From: Arcobacter acticola
Lineage (GTDB): Bacteria; Campylobacterota; Campylobacteria; Campylobacterales; Arcobacteraceae
DNA length: 64,000 nucleotides
Assembly: GCF_013177675.1 (NCBI RefSeq)
Contig: NZ_CP042652.1
Location: 1,178,001-1,242,000, forward strand
Reading direction: 5' to 3'
Shown: positions 45,238-54,477 of the stretch, one piece after another
Numbering within the stretch: position 1 is the stretch's first letter
Layout of the letters: the number at the start of each line of letters is the position of its first letter
Notes under the pieces: generated by a model
Told to the model about the DNA's origin: nothing
The model's database searches: none
The model's input: the letters and a program-made list of their open reading frames with translations, nothing else
Program-made: the position numbers and the translations under genes

Positions 45238-46020
45238 ATGTTTAAAAAAATTCTATTTCTAATTACTTTTACTTCAGTTCTATTTTCTCAAGAAATAACA
45301 CTAGGTGTGGTTCCACAACAAAGTCCATTGGAACTATCAAAAAAATGGTTACCAATAACTAATTATATATCAGAAAAAACAGGTATAAAGGTTGTTTTTA
45401 AAACAGAAAAATCTATACAAATATTTGAAGAAAAATTTGTTGAAGGTCAATATGATATTGCTTTTATGAATCCTTATCATTTTAATATTGCAAATAAACA
45501 ACAAAACTATAGTGCTTTTGCTAGATCAAAAGATGATATAGTTGGAATAATTTTAGGTAAAAAAGATAAAGAGTTTAATGTAAATAATTTAAAAGGTACA
45601 ACATTTCTTTTTCCTTCACCAAATGCTTTTGCAGCAACTCTTCTAACGAAATATGAGTTAAAAGAGAAATATAATTTTGATATAGACAAAGAATCAAAAG
45701 TAATTTATGTAAATTCTCATGATTCAGTTTACAAAGGAATTGCTAGAGGAATTGGTGATTTTGGTGGTGGAATAATAAGAACATTTGATAATTTTAAAGA
45801 TACGGAAGATAAAGATAAAATAGAAATAGTTTATAAGACTAAGCCTTATCCCTCTCATCCATTTGCAAGTCATCCAAGAGTTAGTGAAGAAATAGTTGAA
45901 AAAATATCAAAAGCAATTATAGAAATGCCAGTTGAGTTAAAAGATTTATTAAGTATAAAAGAATTTATACCAACAACTACAAGTGAATATGATGTAATTA
46001 AAAATATAGGTATTAAATAA
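45238..46020 (+). CDS. PhnD-like periplasmic substrate-binding protein
   Basis: A 260-residue exported protein (signal MFKKILFLITFTSVLFS) with the PhnD/phosphite-phosphonate binding fold: LGVVPQQSPLELSKKWLPITNYISEKTG, then YDIAFMNPYHFNIA and GTTFLFPSPNAFAATLLTKYEL. No ABC permease or ATPase is next to it; the following gene, 7 nt downstream, is a membrane kinase. This suggests a sensory binding protein presenting a ligand, perhaps an oxyanion or phosphonate-like compound, to the kinase. AAGGAGC is the ribosome site. Confidence 0.85.
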   Translation: MFKKILFLITFTSVLFSQEITLGVVPQQSPLELSKKWLPITNYISEKTGIKVVFKTEKSIQIFEEKFVEGQYDIAFMNPYHFNIANKQQNYSAFARSKDDIVGIILGKKDKEFNVNNLKGTTFLFPSPNAFAATLLTKYELKEKYNFDIDKESKVIYVNSHDSVYKGIARGIGDFGGGIIRTFDNFKDTEDKDKIEIVYKTKPYPSHPFASHPRVSEEIVEKISKAIIEMPVELKDLLSIKEFIPTTTSEYDVIKNIGIK

Positions 46021-46027
46021 TCTAAGT

Positions 46028-47878
46028 ATGTCATTTAAATATAGATTTATACTATCATTTGTAACACTAGAAATATTTTTTATACTATTAATTGTTATAT
46101 TTAATTTTAATACAATTAGCAGTTCGACTAAACAATTAATCACTGAAAAAATTGATTCTACTATGTCATTTATGAAAAGTCTAATAGTTGTGCCATTGAG
46201 TATTTATGATTTAGGAACATTGGATAATATAACTGAAAATGTTGCTGAATTGAAAAATATTAACTCAATTATTATTTTAGATAAAGAAAATAGAATCATT
46301 TCTTCTAAATTTAGATTCAAATATCAAAGTATTGATGAAATCTTGAAAATTAAATCTAATCAAGATTTATCTTTGGCTGATAAGGTATATGAATTAAGAT
46401 ATGAAACTTTTAGTGAAGAAGGTATTTATATAGGTTCTATTTATATAATTTTTGATCACTCAGAAAATAGAGTTTTTTTAAATGATACTAAAAATAACAA
46501 TATTATTTTTATAGTACTTGAAATATTATTTTCTACAATATTAGCTTTTCTTGTTGGGAGTAAATTAAATAATAAACTAATAAATCTATCTGAAGTAGCA
46601 AGAAATATTGGTAAAAATAAGAAAATAAAAATTCCTTACTTAAATTTAAAAGATGAAATAGGTATTCTGTCTAATTCATTAAATCAAATGCAAATTGATT
46701 TAGAAAATAGAAACAAAGATTTAAAGAATTTAACAAAAGATTTAACTAATCAAAAATTTGAATTAATAGAGACTCAAAAACATAAAGATTCTTTTTTTGC
46801 TAATATGAGCCACGAATTAAAAACTCCTTTAAATTCCATAAATATTTTATCATCAATTATGATGAATAATAAAAAAGAAAATTTAGATGCTGTTCAAATT
46901 AAAAATCTAACAATAATAAATGATTGTGGTAAAAAACTTGTTGCTTTGATAAATGACATAATGGATATTTCTAAAATTGAAGCAGGAGAACTTATTGTTA
47001 GCTCAAAGCCTTTTGATTTTAATAAATCAATGAATAAAATTTACGAAATGTTTTTAGTACAAATTCAAAAAAAAGGTTTAGAATTTGTTTTTCAAAAAGA
47101 TCCTTCTTTTGAATTTATAAAAAATGATGAAAAACTAATTGGACAAATATTAATAAATATTTTAAGTAATGCAATTAAATTTACACAAAAAGGTAAAATA
47201 GAATTTATTATAAACAATAAAAATGAATTTATTGAATTTATAATAAAAGATGATGGAATTGGAATTCCTAGTGATAAGTTACAATACATTTTTGAAAGAT
47301 TTAAACAAGTTGATGGAAGTTTAAATAGAAAATATGAAGGAACAGGTCTTGGATTATCAATTTCAAAAGAATTGACAAGTATGTTATGTGGGAATATTAC
47401 TGTTGAAAGTGAATTAAATAAGGGTAGTAAATTTACTATTCTAATCAAAAAAAATATAGAAACACAAAATAGAAAAGCAGAAGATAGAATAAACAATCAG
47501 AAAAAAATTTCTCCTAAGAAAGCACATATATCTATAAAAAAAGATAATAAAAGTATTCTTTTTATGAACAAGGACCCTTTATATTATTTGGATATAGTTC
47601 TAAAATTAAAAAAGAAATCTTTTATTGTAAAACAGGTAAATTCATTGGATAATTTATTATTAGAACTTGAAAACAAAAAAGAATTTTATAAGAAAATTGT
47701 TTTGGATTTAGATTTTATTGAACAATCAGATTTAAATGAGTTCTTAAAAAATAACAACATTGATATATTATTTGCTACAAGTGAGCTTGATAAAATTGAT
47801 GAAAATTTAAAAAATAGTAATACAATAATTTTAGACAAATCACAAAAAGAAAAGTTTGTAGAAAGTCTTAGTTTATAA
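46028..47878 (+). CDS. Membrane sensor histidine kinase with degenerate receiver
   Basis: A 616-residue kinase: TM1 about 7-28, a periplasmic domain of about 130 residues, TM2 about 157-177, a HAMP-like linker, HisKA with NMSHELKTPLNS, HATPase with DDGIGI and GTGLGLS, and a C-terminal pseudo-receiver (about 515-616) that keeps Asp in KIVLDLD and a Lys in ILDKSQ. The architecture after TM2 closely parallels the kinases at 14.5 and 42.5 kb. It is the probable partner of the PhnD-like protein just upstream. Confidence 0.87.
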   Translation: MSFKYRFILSFVTLEIFFILLIVIFNFNTISSSTKQLITEKIDSTMSFMKSLIVVPLSIYDLGTLDNITENVAELKNINSIIILDKENRIISSKFRFKYQSIDEILKIKSNQDLSLADKVYELRYETFSEEGIYIGSIYIIFDHSENRVFLNDTKNNNIIFIVLEILFSTILAFLVGSKLNNKLINLSEVARNIGKNKKIKIPYLNLKDEIGILSNSLNQMQIDLENRNKDLKNLTKDLTNQKFELIETQKHKDSFFANMSHELKTPLNSINILSSIMMNNKKENLDAVQIKNLTIINDCGKKLVALINDIMDISKIEAGELIVSSKPFDFNKSMNKIYEMFLVQIQKKGLEFVFQKDPSFEFIKNDEKLIGQILINILSNAIKFTQKGKIEFIINNKNEFIEFIIKDDGIGIPSDKLQYIFERFKQVDGSLNRKYEGTGLGLSISKELTSMLCGNITVESELNKGSKFTILIKKNIETQNRKAEDRINNQKKISPKKAHISIKKDNKSILFMNKDPLYYLDIVLKLKKKSFIVKQVNSLDNLLLELENKKEFYKKIVLDLDFIEQSDLNEFLKNNNIDILFATSELDKIDENLKNSNTIILDKSQKEKFVESLSL

Positions 47879-47888
47879 AACTGTCCTT

Positions 47889-48548
47889 TTAATTGTATAT
47901 ATCTATCCTATAACCTTTTTTTGAGGAATTTTGAATAAAAGTCTCGTAAGTTTTTTCTCTAATATGCTTAACTGTATTTCTTAATGTAAATAATGAAAAC
48001 TTCTTACCTTTCCAAACTTCCTTTGAGATATCTTCATAGTTTATTACATTATTTGCATTTTCCGTAAGTAAAATTATTAATTTTTTTTCTATGTTTGTAA
48101 GGTCAATAATTTTTTTACCTTCAAATAATATTTTTTTATTTATATCAAAATAAAATCTATTTTCAAATTGAATTTTTTTATTTTTGTGTAAAAAACTAAG
48201 ACAAATTTCTATATTAGTAATTAAAATATTTTCGCTAATATTCTCTTCTAGAATAGCATAAGTATTAATCTCTTTATAGATTGATAAATCGTTTAGAGTT
48301 TTGTTTTGTAATATAATTATTGGTATATTAAAATCATAGTTTTCAAATTGTTCTAGAATTTCTTTGAATTTTATTAATGAGTAATTACTATTATCAAATA
48401 TGATTAAATCAAAGGTATTAATACCTTTATTTAGTAAATAAAACTTATCGTAATTTAAAAAATGAAAAGCATAATTTTTATTTGACTGCTCTTTGAATTT
48501 CTCAATATAGTATAAATTTTCACTTAAAAATAAAATAGAATTATTCAT
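47889..48548 (-). CDS. Atypical OmpR-family response regulator
   Basis: About 219 residues, starting at ATG 48548 with GAGGG 8 nt upstream; a TTG further up is in frame. The N-terminal half is a receiver fold without the acidic pair (ILFLSENLYY) and without the conserved Lys (AILEENI), though an Asp remains at the phospho site (LIIFDNS). The C-terminal half is a Trans_reg_C winged helix (IDLTNIEKKLIILLTE, KHIREKTYETFIQNSSKKGYRIDIY). Such degenerate regulators can act without phosphorylation. Its promoter carries box 7. Confidence 0.8.
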   Translation of the reverse strand: MNNSILFLSENLYYIEKFKEQSNKNYAFHFLNYDKFYLLNKGINTFDLIIFDNSNYSLIKFKEILEQFENYDFNIPIIILQNKTLNDLSIYKEINTYAILEENISENILITNIEICLSFLHKNKKIQFENRFYFDINKKILFEGKKIIDLTNIEKKLIILLTENANNVINYEDISKEVWKGKKFSLFTLRNTVKHIREKTYETFIQNSSKKGYRIDIYN

Positions 48549-48583
48549 GTTAAAATCCCTCAAAAAAATTATTTATATTAAGA

Positions 48584-48615
48584 ATTTTACAATATAATGA
48601 TATTGTAATGGTATC
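48584..48615 (-). promoter_or_regulatory. Regulon box 7 and -10 upstream of the atypical regulator
   Basis: GATACCATTACAATATCATT (48615 down to 48596) is the most divergent member, yet the 11-bp half-site spacing and the 6-nt gap to TAAAAT (48589-48584) are kept. Confidence 0.5.
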
Positions 48616-48649
48616 ATTTTAATTATTTTTTATAATTTATTTAAATAAA

Positions 48650-49924
48650 TTATAAATTAAACATACCTTTTTTACTTTTACCTTTATTTTCTTCTAACTC
48701 AGTAATAATATATTCTAAAGCTTCAATTTTATTATTGAATTTTGTTTCATTTTTTTTGAACATATCTATTAGATTATCTTTATGTTCAATAGTGTCTTTG
48801 AATTCGCTTATTTTTTCTATTAATAAATCTTTTTCAGTTTTTATTTTTTGTAAACTTTTTCTAAATAGTTCAATCTCATCATTCTTCTTTTTCATTAAAT
48901 CTACCTTTCCTGTAGATTGATTTAAACTACTTATTTCATATGCTTCTAGTTGCTTTAGTAAACTTGATTTTGATGTATTTGCATCTATAAGTTGTCTATC
49001 TAAATTTTGTATATGATTTTTTAGTATTTCAAGTTCACTTTCTAATTTTTTATTCTCAATTAAACTACTATGAGATTCTTTTTTAAGATGAGCTATATTC
49101 TGAAACATCTTTTTATTTAATTCTTTTTTTTCATTTTCTTGATCAGTAACTGTATAAGCAATAAAAACATACTCTTGTATATTTTTATCTGAATCATTAT
49201 ATATTTTTATGATTTTTGCTTTTAGATAAATAGAACCATTTTCATCTTTTTCTATTTTAATAGTATCTTCCCAAATATTATTATTCAATAGGCTCTCTTT
49301 TAAATTATCAAAAGAATTAGAAGTAGATAATTTTGATTTTAAGAAGTCAAAATTTTGACCAATTATATTAGATGTTTCACAATCTATACTATTAGAAAAA
49401 ATGTCATTTATATAAGTAATATTTAAATCCATATCCATTTTAATAATGAATGCCATTTGTTCAATAGTTTTAAGATAGAGTTCTAATTCTGTGTTTTTTC
49501 TAAGTAATGTATTTTTTAAAAATAATTTCTCAGATGCATTATTTACTACCTTTGTAATACCATCAAAATCTATGGGTTTAATTATAAAATCAGAAATTTG
49601 TAATTCAATTGCTTTTAACAATACATCAGCTTCATGTCTTGCTGTAATAAAAACTACAGGTACTAAAGAATCTATTTCTCTAATTTTTTCTAACATTTCC
49701 ATTCCATCTAATTTAGGCATATTAATATCACTTATTATTAGATCATATTTTTCATTTTTAAGATGTTTTTCTTTAAATGCAATATACCCTTCTAATCCAT
49801 TTTCTCTTGCATCAACTGTATTAAAAAATCGTTTTAATATTTTTGTGAAGATTTCCCTTGCACTTACTTCATCTTCAACATATAGTATGTTTAAAGTTTT
49901 TATAAAATCTTTCAAGTTATTCAT
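48650..49924 (-). CDS. Receiver-PAS-coiled-coil protein without output domain
   Basis: A 424-residue soluble protein: complete receiver about 10-128 (LYVEDEVS, phospho-acceptor in LIISDINMPKLDGME, ITAR, IKPID), a PAS domain about 150-262, then a long coiled coil (about 265-420) ending KGKSKKGMFNL. There is no kinase, GGDEF, DNA-binding or phosphatase domain. It may act as a phosphate sink or a scaffold for other signalling proteins. It starts 8 nt after the OmpR-type regulator gene and is probably in its operon; AGGAAAA is the ribosome site. Confidence 0.82.
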   Translation of the reverse strand: MNNLKDFIKTLNILYVEDEVSAREIFTKILKRFFNTVDARENGLEGYIAFKEKHLKNEKYDLIISDINMPKLDGMEMLEKIREIDSLVPVVFITARHEADVLLKAIELQISDFIIKPIDFDGITKVVNNASEKLFLKNTLLRKNTELELYLKTIEQMAFIIKMDMDLNITYINDIFSNSIDCETSNIIGQNFDFLKSKLSTSNSFDNLKESLLNNNIWEDTIKIEKDENGSIYLKAKIIKIYNDSDKNIQEYVFIAYTVTDQENEKKELNKKMFQNIAHLKKESHSSLIENKKLESELEILKNHIQNLDRQLIDANTSKSSLLKQLEAYEISSLNQSTGKVDLMKKKNDEIELFRKSLQKIKTEKDLLIEKISEFKDTIEHKDNLIDMFKKNETKFNNKIEALEYIITELEENKGKSKKGMFNL

Positions 49925-49932
49925 TTATTTTC

Positions 49933-50649
49933 CTATTTTGTGATTTTTATCATATATCCTAAACCATAAACATTTTCTATGTTTATTTCAGGTATTTTGT
50001 TTCTAAGTCTAGAAATGATATTTTTTAGATTTGCAACGTAATCATTTTCTCCAGAATCCTCATCCCATAAATAACATGCTATCTCTGATATAGAGTAAAC
50101 TTTATTATTATAATTTAATAATAGTTCTAATAACAATAATTCTTTTTTTGTTAATTTTATGGGAAGATTATTTTTTGATAGTGTTTTTGTTTTTTGATTC
50201 CAAAAAAATTCAGTATCTATTTCTATTATATATTTTTTTTCTATTTCAATATATTTTTTATAACTTTTTTTAACACTTTTATCAACAATAGAAAGAAAAT
50301 TTTTTAAATCAATAGGTTTTAAAATATAATTACTAATATCAAATTGAATAGCATCAATAATAGTGTTTGCTTCTTGTCTTGCAGTTAAGAAAATAAAAGG
50401 AATATCATTATGCAATTCTCTTAGTTTTTTTAAAAAAGTTAATCCATCCATTTTTGGCATATTTATATCACTAATTATTAGATCAATTTTATTGATCTTA
50501 AAAAGTTCTAATGCTTCTTCACCATTTGAAGCTATAAGAACTGATTTAAAACTTTTTTCAAGAATATATTTTATCTTAGGTGTAAATAGTACGTCATCCT
50601 CAACATACAAAATATTAAATTGTTTTTTATAAGATTCTAATGTTATCAT
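49933..50649 (-). CDS. OmpR-family response regulator, likely master of the box regulon
   Basis: A 238-residue regulator with a complete receiver (LYVEDDVL, Asp in LIISDINMPKMDG, TARQ, KPID) and a Trans_reg_C winged helix (LTKKELLLLELLL, NLKNIISRLRNKIPEINIENVYGLGYMI). It is a close paralog of the regulator at 62.8 kb. Its own promoter has box 4, so it is probably autoregulated. The -10 hexamer ends only 5 nt before the ATG and no ribosome site is present, which predicts a leaderless or almost leaderless mRNA. The start is fixed by alignment with the family N-terminus. Confidence 0.87.
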   Translation of the reverse strand: MITLESYKKQFNILYVEDDVLFTPKIKYILEKSFKSVLIASNGEEALELFKINKIDLIISDINMPKMDGLTFLKKLRELHNDIPFIFLTARQEANTIIDAIQFDISNYILKPIDLKNFLSIVDKSVKKSYKKYIEIEKKYIIEIDTEFFWNQKTKTLSKNNLPIKLTKKELLLLELLLNYNNKVYSISEIACYLWDEDSGENDYVANLKNIISRLRNKIPEINIENVYGLGYMIKITK

Positions 50650-50654
50650 TTGTG

Positions 50655-50686
50655 ATTATATTATTAAATAGTATTATAAAAGTATC
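50655..50686 (-). promoter_or_regulatory. Regulon box 4 and -10 upstream of the OmpR-type regulator
   Basis: GATACTTTTATAATACTATT (50686 down to 50667), 6 nt, then TATAAT (50660-50655). The start codon is at 50649. Confidence 0.72.
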
Positions 50687-50940
50687 ATTATTATTTAATT
50701 TACTTATTCTAAATTTAATTGTATAGAAATTGTAAATTCAGCTAGATAATTAGCAAATAAATACAAAACACCTTAAAAAGCAACTTTCTAACAATAGTAA
50801 GGTAATTAAAAGTAGTTAAATCTGTATTTATTTGGAACATTTTTGGAACATTTTTAAATTCCTAATAATACTCTTAATATCATTTTCAGAATTTAGTACG
50901 AGTATTTAAAATAATATAAATAAAAATCTCCTTAGAAGTT

Positions 50941-51399
50941 TTAATTGATTTTCAAGAACTCTTTAAAATAGTGTTTAATCGCTGTTCTTAGTTCAATTTG
51001 TTTAATTTTTTGTTTTTTCACACTTCTTATTCTTGAAATAAAAATATATCTTTCTATAATATTTAATTTTTGTATTTTCTGATAAATATTTAAAATATAC
51101 TCACTATTTTGCTTTAAATCATTTGATGTTTGCTCAATATAAATAGTGTGCAATTTTTCAACTTTATCCAAATATTCTTCTAATTTTAATTCTAAAATAT
51201 ATTCAATATCTTCAATTAAAAAATCACTTATTATTGTCTTTGAATATTTCTCCAAAATAATTGTAAGTTCTCTTATTTCACTATTTGTACCATCTGAATT
51301 TAATAAAAGATTATACAAATTTGGCTTAGTTGTTTTCCAGTTATGTAAGGTTGTTCTTGTAATTTCATATTTTTCAGTGATTTCTTTTTTACTAAACAT
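50941..51399 (-). CDS. HTH-containing hypothetical protein
   Basis: A 152-residue protein. The first 35 residues (MFSKKEITEKYEITRTTLHNWKTTKPNLYNLLL) form a helix-turn-helix of the kind seen in small phage or element regulators; the rest is strongly helical, Lys/Glu/Ile-rich and possibly coiled coil. Family not recognised. It lies inside the putative element, divergent from the MBOAT gene. Confidence 0.6.
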   Translation of the reverse strand: MFSKKEITEKYEITRTTLHNWKTTKPNLYNLLLNSDGTNSEIRELTIILEKYSKTIISDFLIEDIEYILELKLEEYLDKVEKLHTIYIEQTSNDLKQNSEYILNIYQKIQKLNIIERYIFISRIRSVKKQKIKQIELRTAIKHYFKEFLKIN

Positions 51400-51478
51400 C
51401 CAATTATTTCCTATAAAAGTTTAAATGTATTGTAAATGTTTAACAATTAGACAAAAAGAATGTAAAATTATTATTTTA

Positions 51479-51582
51479 TGTTCCATAATTAAGCAATATA
51501 ATAATAAAATGCCAACTTAAAAATAATATTAAATAATGAAACATTTTAATGAAAATATATTAATTGAGTGTTCCATAATTAA
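51479..51582 (+). repeat. Short direct repeat upstream of the MBOAT gene
   Basis: TGTTCCATAATTAA occurs at 51479-51492 and 51569-51582, 90 bp apart, between the divergent HTH and MBOAT genes. The second copy ends 4 nt before the ribosome site. Possible operator for the HTH protein. Confidence 0.45.
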
Positions 51583-51598
51583 ACATAAGGAAAAATAT

Positions 51599-53065
51599 TT
51601 GCTCTTCAATTCCTACGAATTCATCTTTGCCTTTTTACCAATAACCTTTTTTATCTACTTTTATCTAAATCATAAAAGATTAACCGTAGCCTCAAAAGGT
51701 TTTTTAGTATTTTCTTCACTATTTTTCTATTCTTGGTGGAATATTGCTTATCTTCCTTTAATACTAATAAGTATGCTTTTTAACTATGTAATTGGTAATA
51801 GTTTAAATAAAGAAATTGAAGAAAATAAAAAAAGCTTTTCTAAAAAATCTATTTTAATTTTTGGAATTGTTTGTAATATTGCATTACTTGGATATTTTAA
51901 ATACGCAGATTTTTTTATAGAAAATTTTAATTTTGCAATAGGTACAAATGTAAATCTTTTACATTTAATTTTACCATTAGCAATATCTTTTTTTACTTTT
52001 CAACAAGTAGCATATTTAGTTGATAGTTATAGACAAGAAACAAAAGAATATGATTTTTTAAACTATGCATTATTCGTAACTTTTTTCCCTCAATTAATAG
52101 CAGGTCCAATTGTTCATCATAAAGAAATGATGCCACAATTTGCAAACAATAGAAATATGGTAAAAAATTATAGAAATATAGCTTTGGGACTTTTTATATT
52201 CTCTATTGGATTGTTTAAAAAAGTAGTAATTGCAGATACCTTTGCTGTTTGGGCAACCGCTGGATTTGATACAGCAATAACTTTAAATCTATTTGAAGCT
52301 TGGGCAACATCTTTGTCTTATACCTTTCAACTTTATTTTGATTTCTCAGGTTATACAGATATGGCAATAGGTATTGCACTTTTATTTAATATAAAACTAC
52401 CTATTAACTTCAATAGCCCATATAAGGCACTATCTATTCAAGACTTTTGGAGAAGATGGCATATTACTCTAAGTCGTTTCTTGCGAGATTATATTTATAT
52501 TCCATTAGGTGGAAATAAAAAATCAAGTTTTAGAACATACTCTAATCTTTTAGCTACTTTTGTAATAGGTGGATTTTGGCATGGAGCAGGATGGACATTT
52601 TTGTTCTGGGGATTCCTTCATGGAATTGCATTGATTATTCATAGACTTTGGTCAAACCTTGGATTTAAAATGTGGACTTGGTTAGCTTGGTTTATAACCT
52701 TTAACTTTGTAAATATTGCTTGGGTATTTTTTAGAGCTAAAGAATGGGATGATGCGGTTAAGGTTTTAGGGGGAATGTTTAGCTTAGATAATATTATATT
52801 ACCAGAGAAATTAGAATCTAAACTTTCTTTTTTAACTAATTACAATATTGAGTTTGGCTACTGGGCAGAAAATATAAAAGGTAATGATTTTACAGCAATT
52901 GCAGTAATATTAGGATTCATTTTAATTTTAGCTTTCAGAAACTCAATGGAAAAAGGGAAAGATTTTAAACTTAATTACAAAACAGCATTACTATCTGCAA
53001 TTTGTTTCATTGGTGCTATTTTGTCATTAAATAAAGCATCAGAATTTTTATATTTTAATTTTTAA
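51599..53065 (+). CDS. MBOAT-family O-acyltransferase (AlgI-like)
   Basis: About 489 residues, multispanning. The start is placed at TTG 51599 because the protein then begins (M)LFNSYEFIFAFLPI, the standard N-terminus of AlgI-type proteins, with AAGGA 7 nt upstream; an ATG at 51536 would add 21 residues unlike the family. Core motifs include LYFDFSGYTDMAIG, FWRRWHITLSRFLRDYIYIPLGG and GGFWHGAGWTFLFWG with the catalytic His. Such inner-membrane proteins move acyl groups, usually acetyl, across the membrane onto a polysaccharide. The SGNH gene follows after 9 nt. Confidence 0.9.
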   Translation: MLFNSYEFIFAFLPITFFIYFYLNHKRLTVASKGFLVFSSLFFYSWWNIAYLPLILISMLFNYVIGNSLNKEIEENKKSFSKKSILIFGIVCNIALLGYFKYADFFIENFNFAIGTNVNLLHLILPLAISFFTFQQVAYLVDSYRQETKEYDFLNYALFVTFFPQLIAGPIVHHKEMMPQFANNRNMVKNYRNIALGLFIFSIGLFKKVVIADTFAVWATAGFDTAITLNLFEAWATSLSYTFQLYFDFSGYTDMAIGIALLFNIKLPINFNSPYKALSIQDFWRRWHITLSRFLRDYIYIPLGGNKKSSFRTYSNLLATFVIGGFWHGAGWTFLFWGFLHGIALIIHRLWSNLGFKMWTWLAWFITFNFVNIAWVFFRAKEWDDAVKVLGGMFSLDNIILPEKLESKLSFLTNYNIEFGYWAENIKGNDFTAIAVILGFILILAFRNSMEKGKDFKLNYKTALLSAICFIGAILSLNKASEFLYFNF

Positions 53066-53074
53066 GGATAATTT

Positions 53075-54208
53075 ATGAATAGTAAAAAATGGATTAAAAT
53101 ATTTATTGCATATTCTTTTTTGTGTATTATTTTCATTGCGGGAATAAATTTCATGATAGATCCTTTAAAGCTGTTTCACCAGCCATATTTTTTTAAGGAC
53201 AAATTAAATTCAAATATGAGATTACAAGCAGCAGGTATAATCAATAATTATGAATTTGATTCTATTATTTTAGGTACAAGTATGCTAGAAAATTCATCTT
53301 CAATAGAAAGTTCTAATATCTTAGGTGGAAATTTTATAAATATTTCACTATCTGGTAGTGATTTTTATGAAAGAAGTTTTGTATTAAATTATGCATTGGA
53401 AAAGAATCAGATTAAAAAAGTAATTTATTCATTAGATTACAGTGGTTTGATTGAATCGAGAATGGGTACTTCAGATTTTATGGTGGATAATTTTAATTAT
53501 TTATATGATGATAATTATTTAAATGATTTTAAACAATACTTAAAATTAGATTCTTTTAAAGACATCTTAAAAACTTATTTAAGTAAAAAGGCTAATTTTG
53601 ATAGTCCAAATGAATGGTTTTCTAATAAATCACATTCGTCTAGGTTTGGAGGAATTGATAATTGGTTTAAAGCTGAGAATAATAATCAAATTAAAGATGC
53701 ATTTAAAGAAATTTCTGAGAGTATAAATGCTATAAAGAACAATGAAACTATTGTTTATAGTGATATTGATGATAAGATAAGTATTTCAAAAAAGTATATA
53801 GATAATTATTTATTAACATCTGTTATAAATAATCCAAATACAGAATTTAACTTAATTATTCCTCCGTATTCTAGAATTAAAAATGCAATTGATGCTCAAT
53901 ATAAAAAATCTGATTTTATAAGATTAAAAGAAAGTATAAAATATTTAGTTGAAAAAAGTAAAGATTATCCAAACCTAAAAATATATGGATGGGGAGATAG
54001 AGATTTCCCTGATAATATAGCATATTATAAAGATTTAGGACATTATAGTCCAGAAATTAATTCTAAAATGATTTATTGGATTAAAGAGAATGATGGATTA
54101 ATCACACTCCATAATGTAGATAATTATCTTAATATATTTGAAAAAAAGTCTCTTGATTATAATTTATTTGAAATTGGAGAAAAAATAGAAAACTACTTAA
54201 AGAAGTAA
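53075..54208 (+). CDS. SGNH-like periplasmic partner of the MBOAT protein
   Basis: A 377-residue protein with one N-terminal membrane anchor (about 8-28). ILGTSMLENS near residue 67 resembles block I of SGNH/AlgJ-DltD-like proteins, with Ser as likely nucleophile; the C-terminal LGHYSPEINSKMIYWI supplies a candidate His. Proteins of this kind receive acyl groups from the MBOAT channel and transfer them to the glycan. Its place directly after the MBOAT gene supports this. The glycan is unknown; no polysaccharide synthase is in the window. Confidence 0.75.
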   Translation: MNSKKWIKIFIAYSFLCIIFIAGINFMIDPLKLFHQPYFFKDKLNSNMRLQAAGIINNYEFDSIILGTSMLENSSSIESSNILGGNFINISLSGSDFYERSFVLNYALEKNQIKKVIYSLDYSGLIESRMGTSDFMVDNFNYLYDDNYLNDFKQYLKLDSFKDILKTYLSKKANFDSPNEWFSNKSHSSRFGGIDNWFKAENNNQIKDAFKEISESINAIKNNETIVYSDIDDKISISKKYIDNYLLTSVINNPNTEFNLIIPPYSRIKNAIDAQYKKSDFIRLKESIKYLVEKSKDYPNLKIYGWGDRDFPDNIAYYKDLGHYSPEINSKMIYWIKENDGLITLHNVDNYLNIFEKKSLDYNLFEIGEKIENYLKK

Positions 54209-54477
54209 GATAAATCCTTACTTATTTCTAATTTTCAAGTTTAAATAAGTTACCTCTCTCAAGTATCAACAGTATTGACTTGTTGAATATGAGTAAATCT
54301 TAACTCTTCTGTAGCTGATTATTTTATAATACGAGTGTATCAAGATTAATTAATGAGAAAGCTAAAAGCCAATTCTAAGTATGGATGAGATTGTATTTGA
54401 AACTTTCATAGTAGAATCTTCCGTCTTATTTTAAGCAATAAATCCACGCCCACAAAGCCTTTTCCACGCACGGCACC

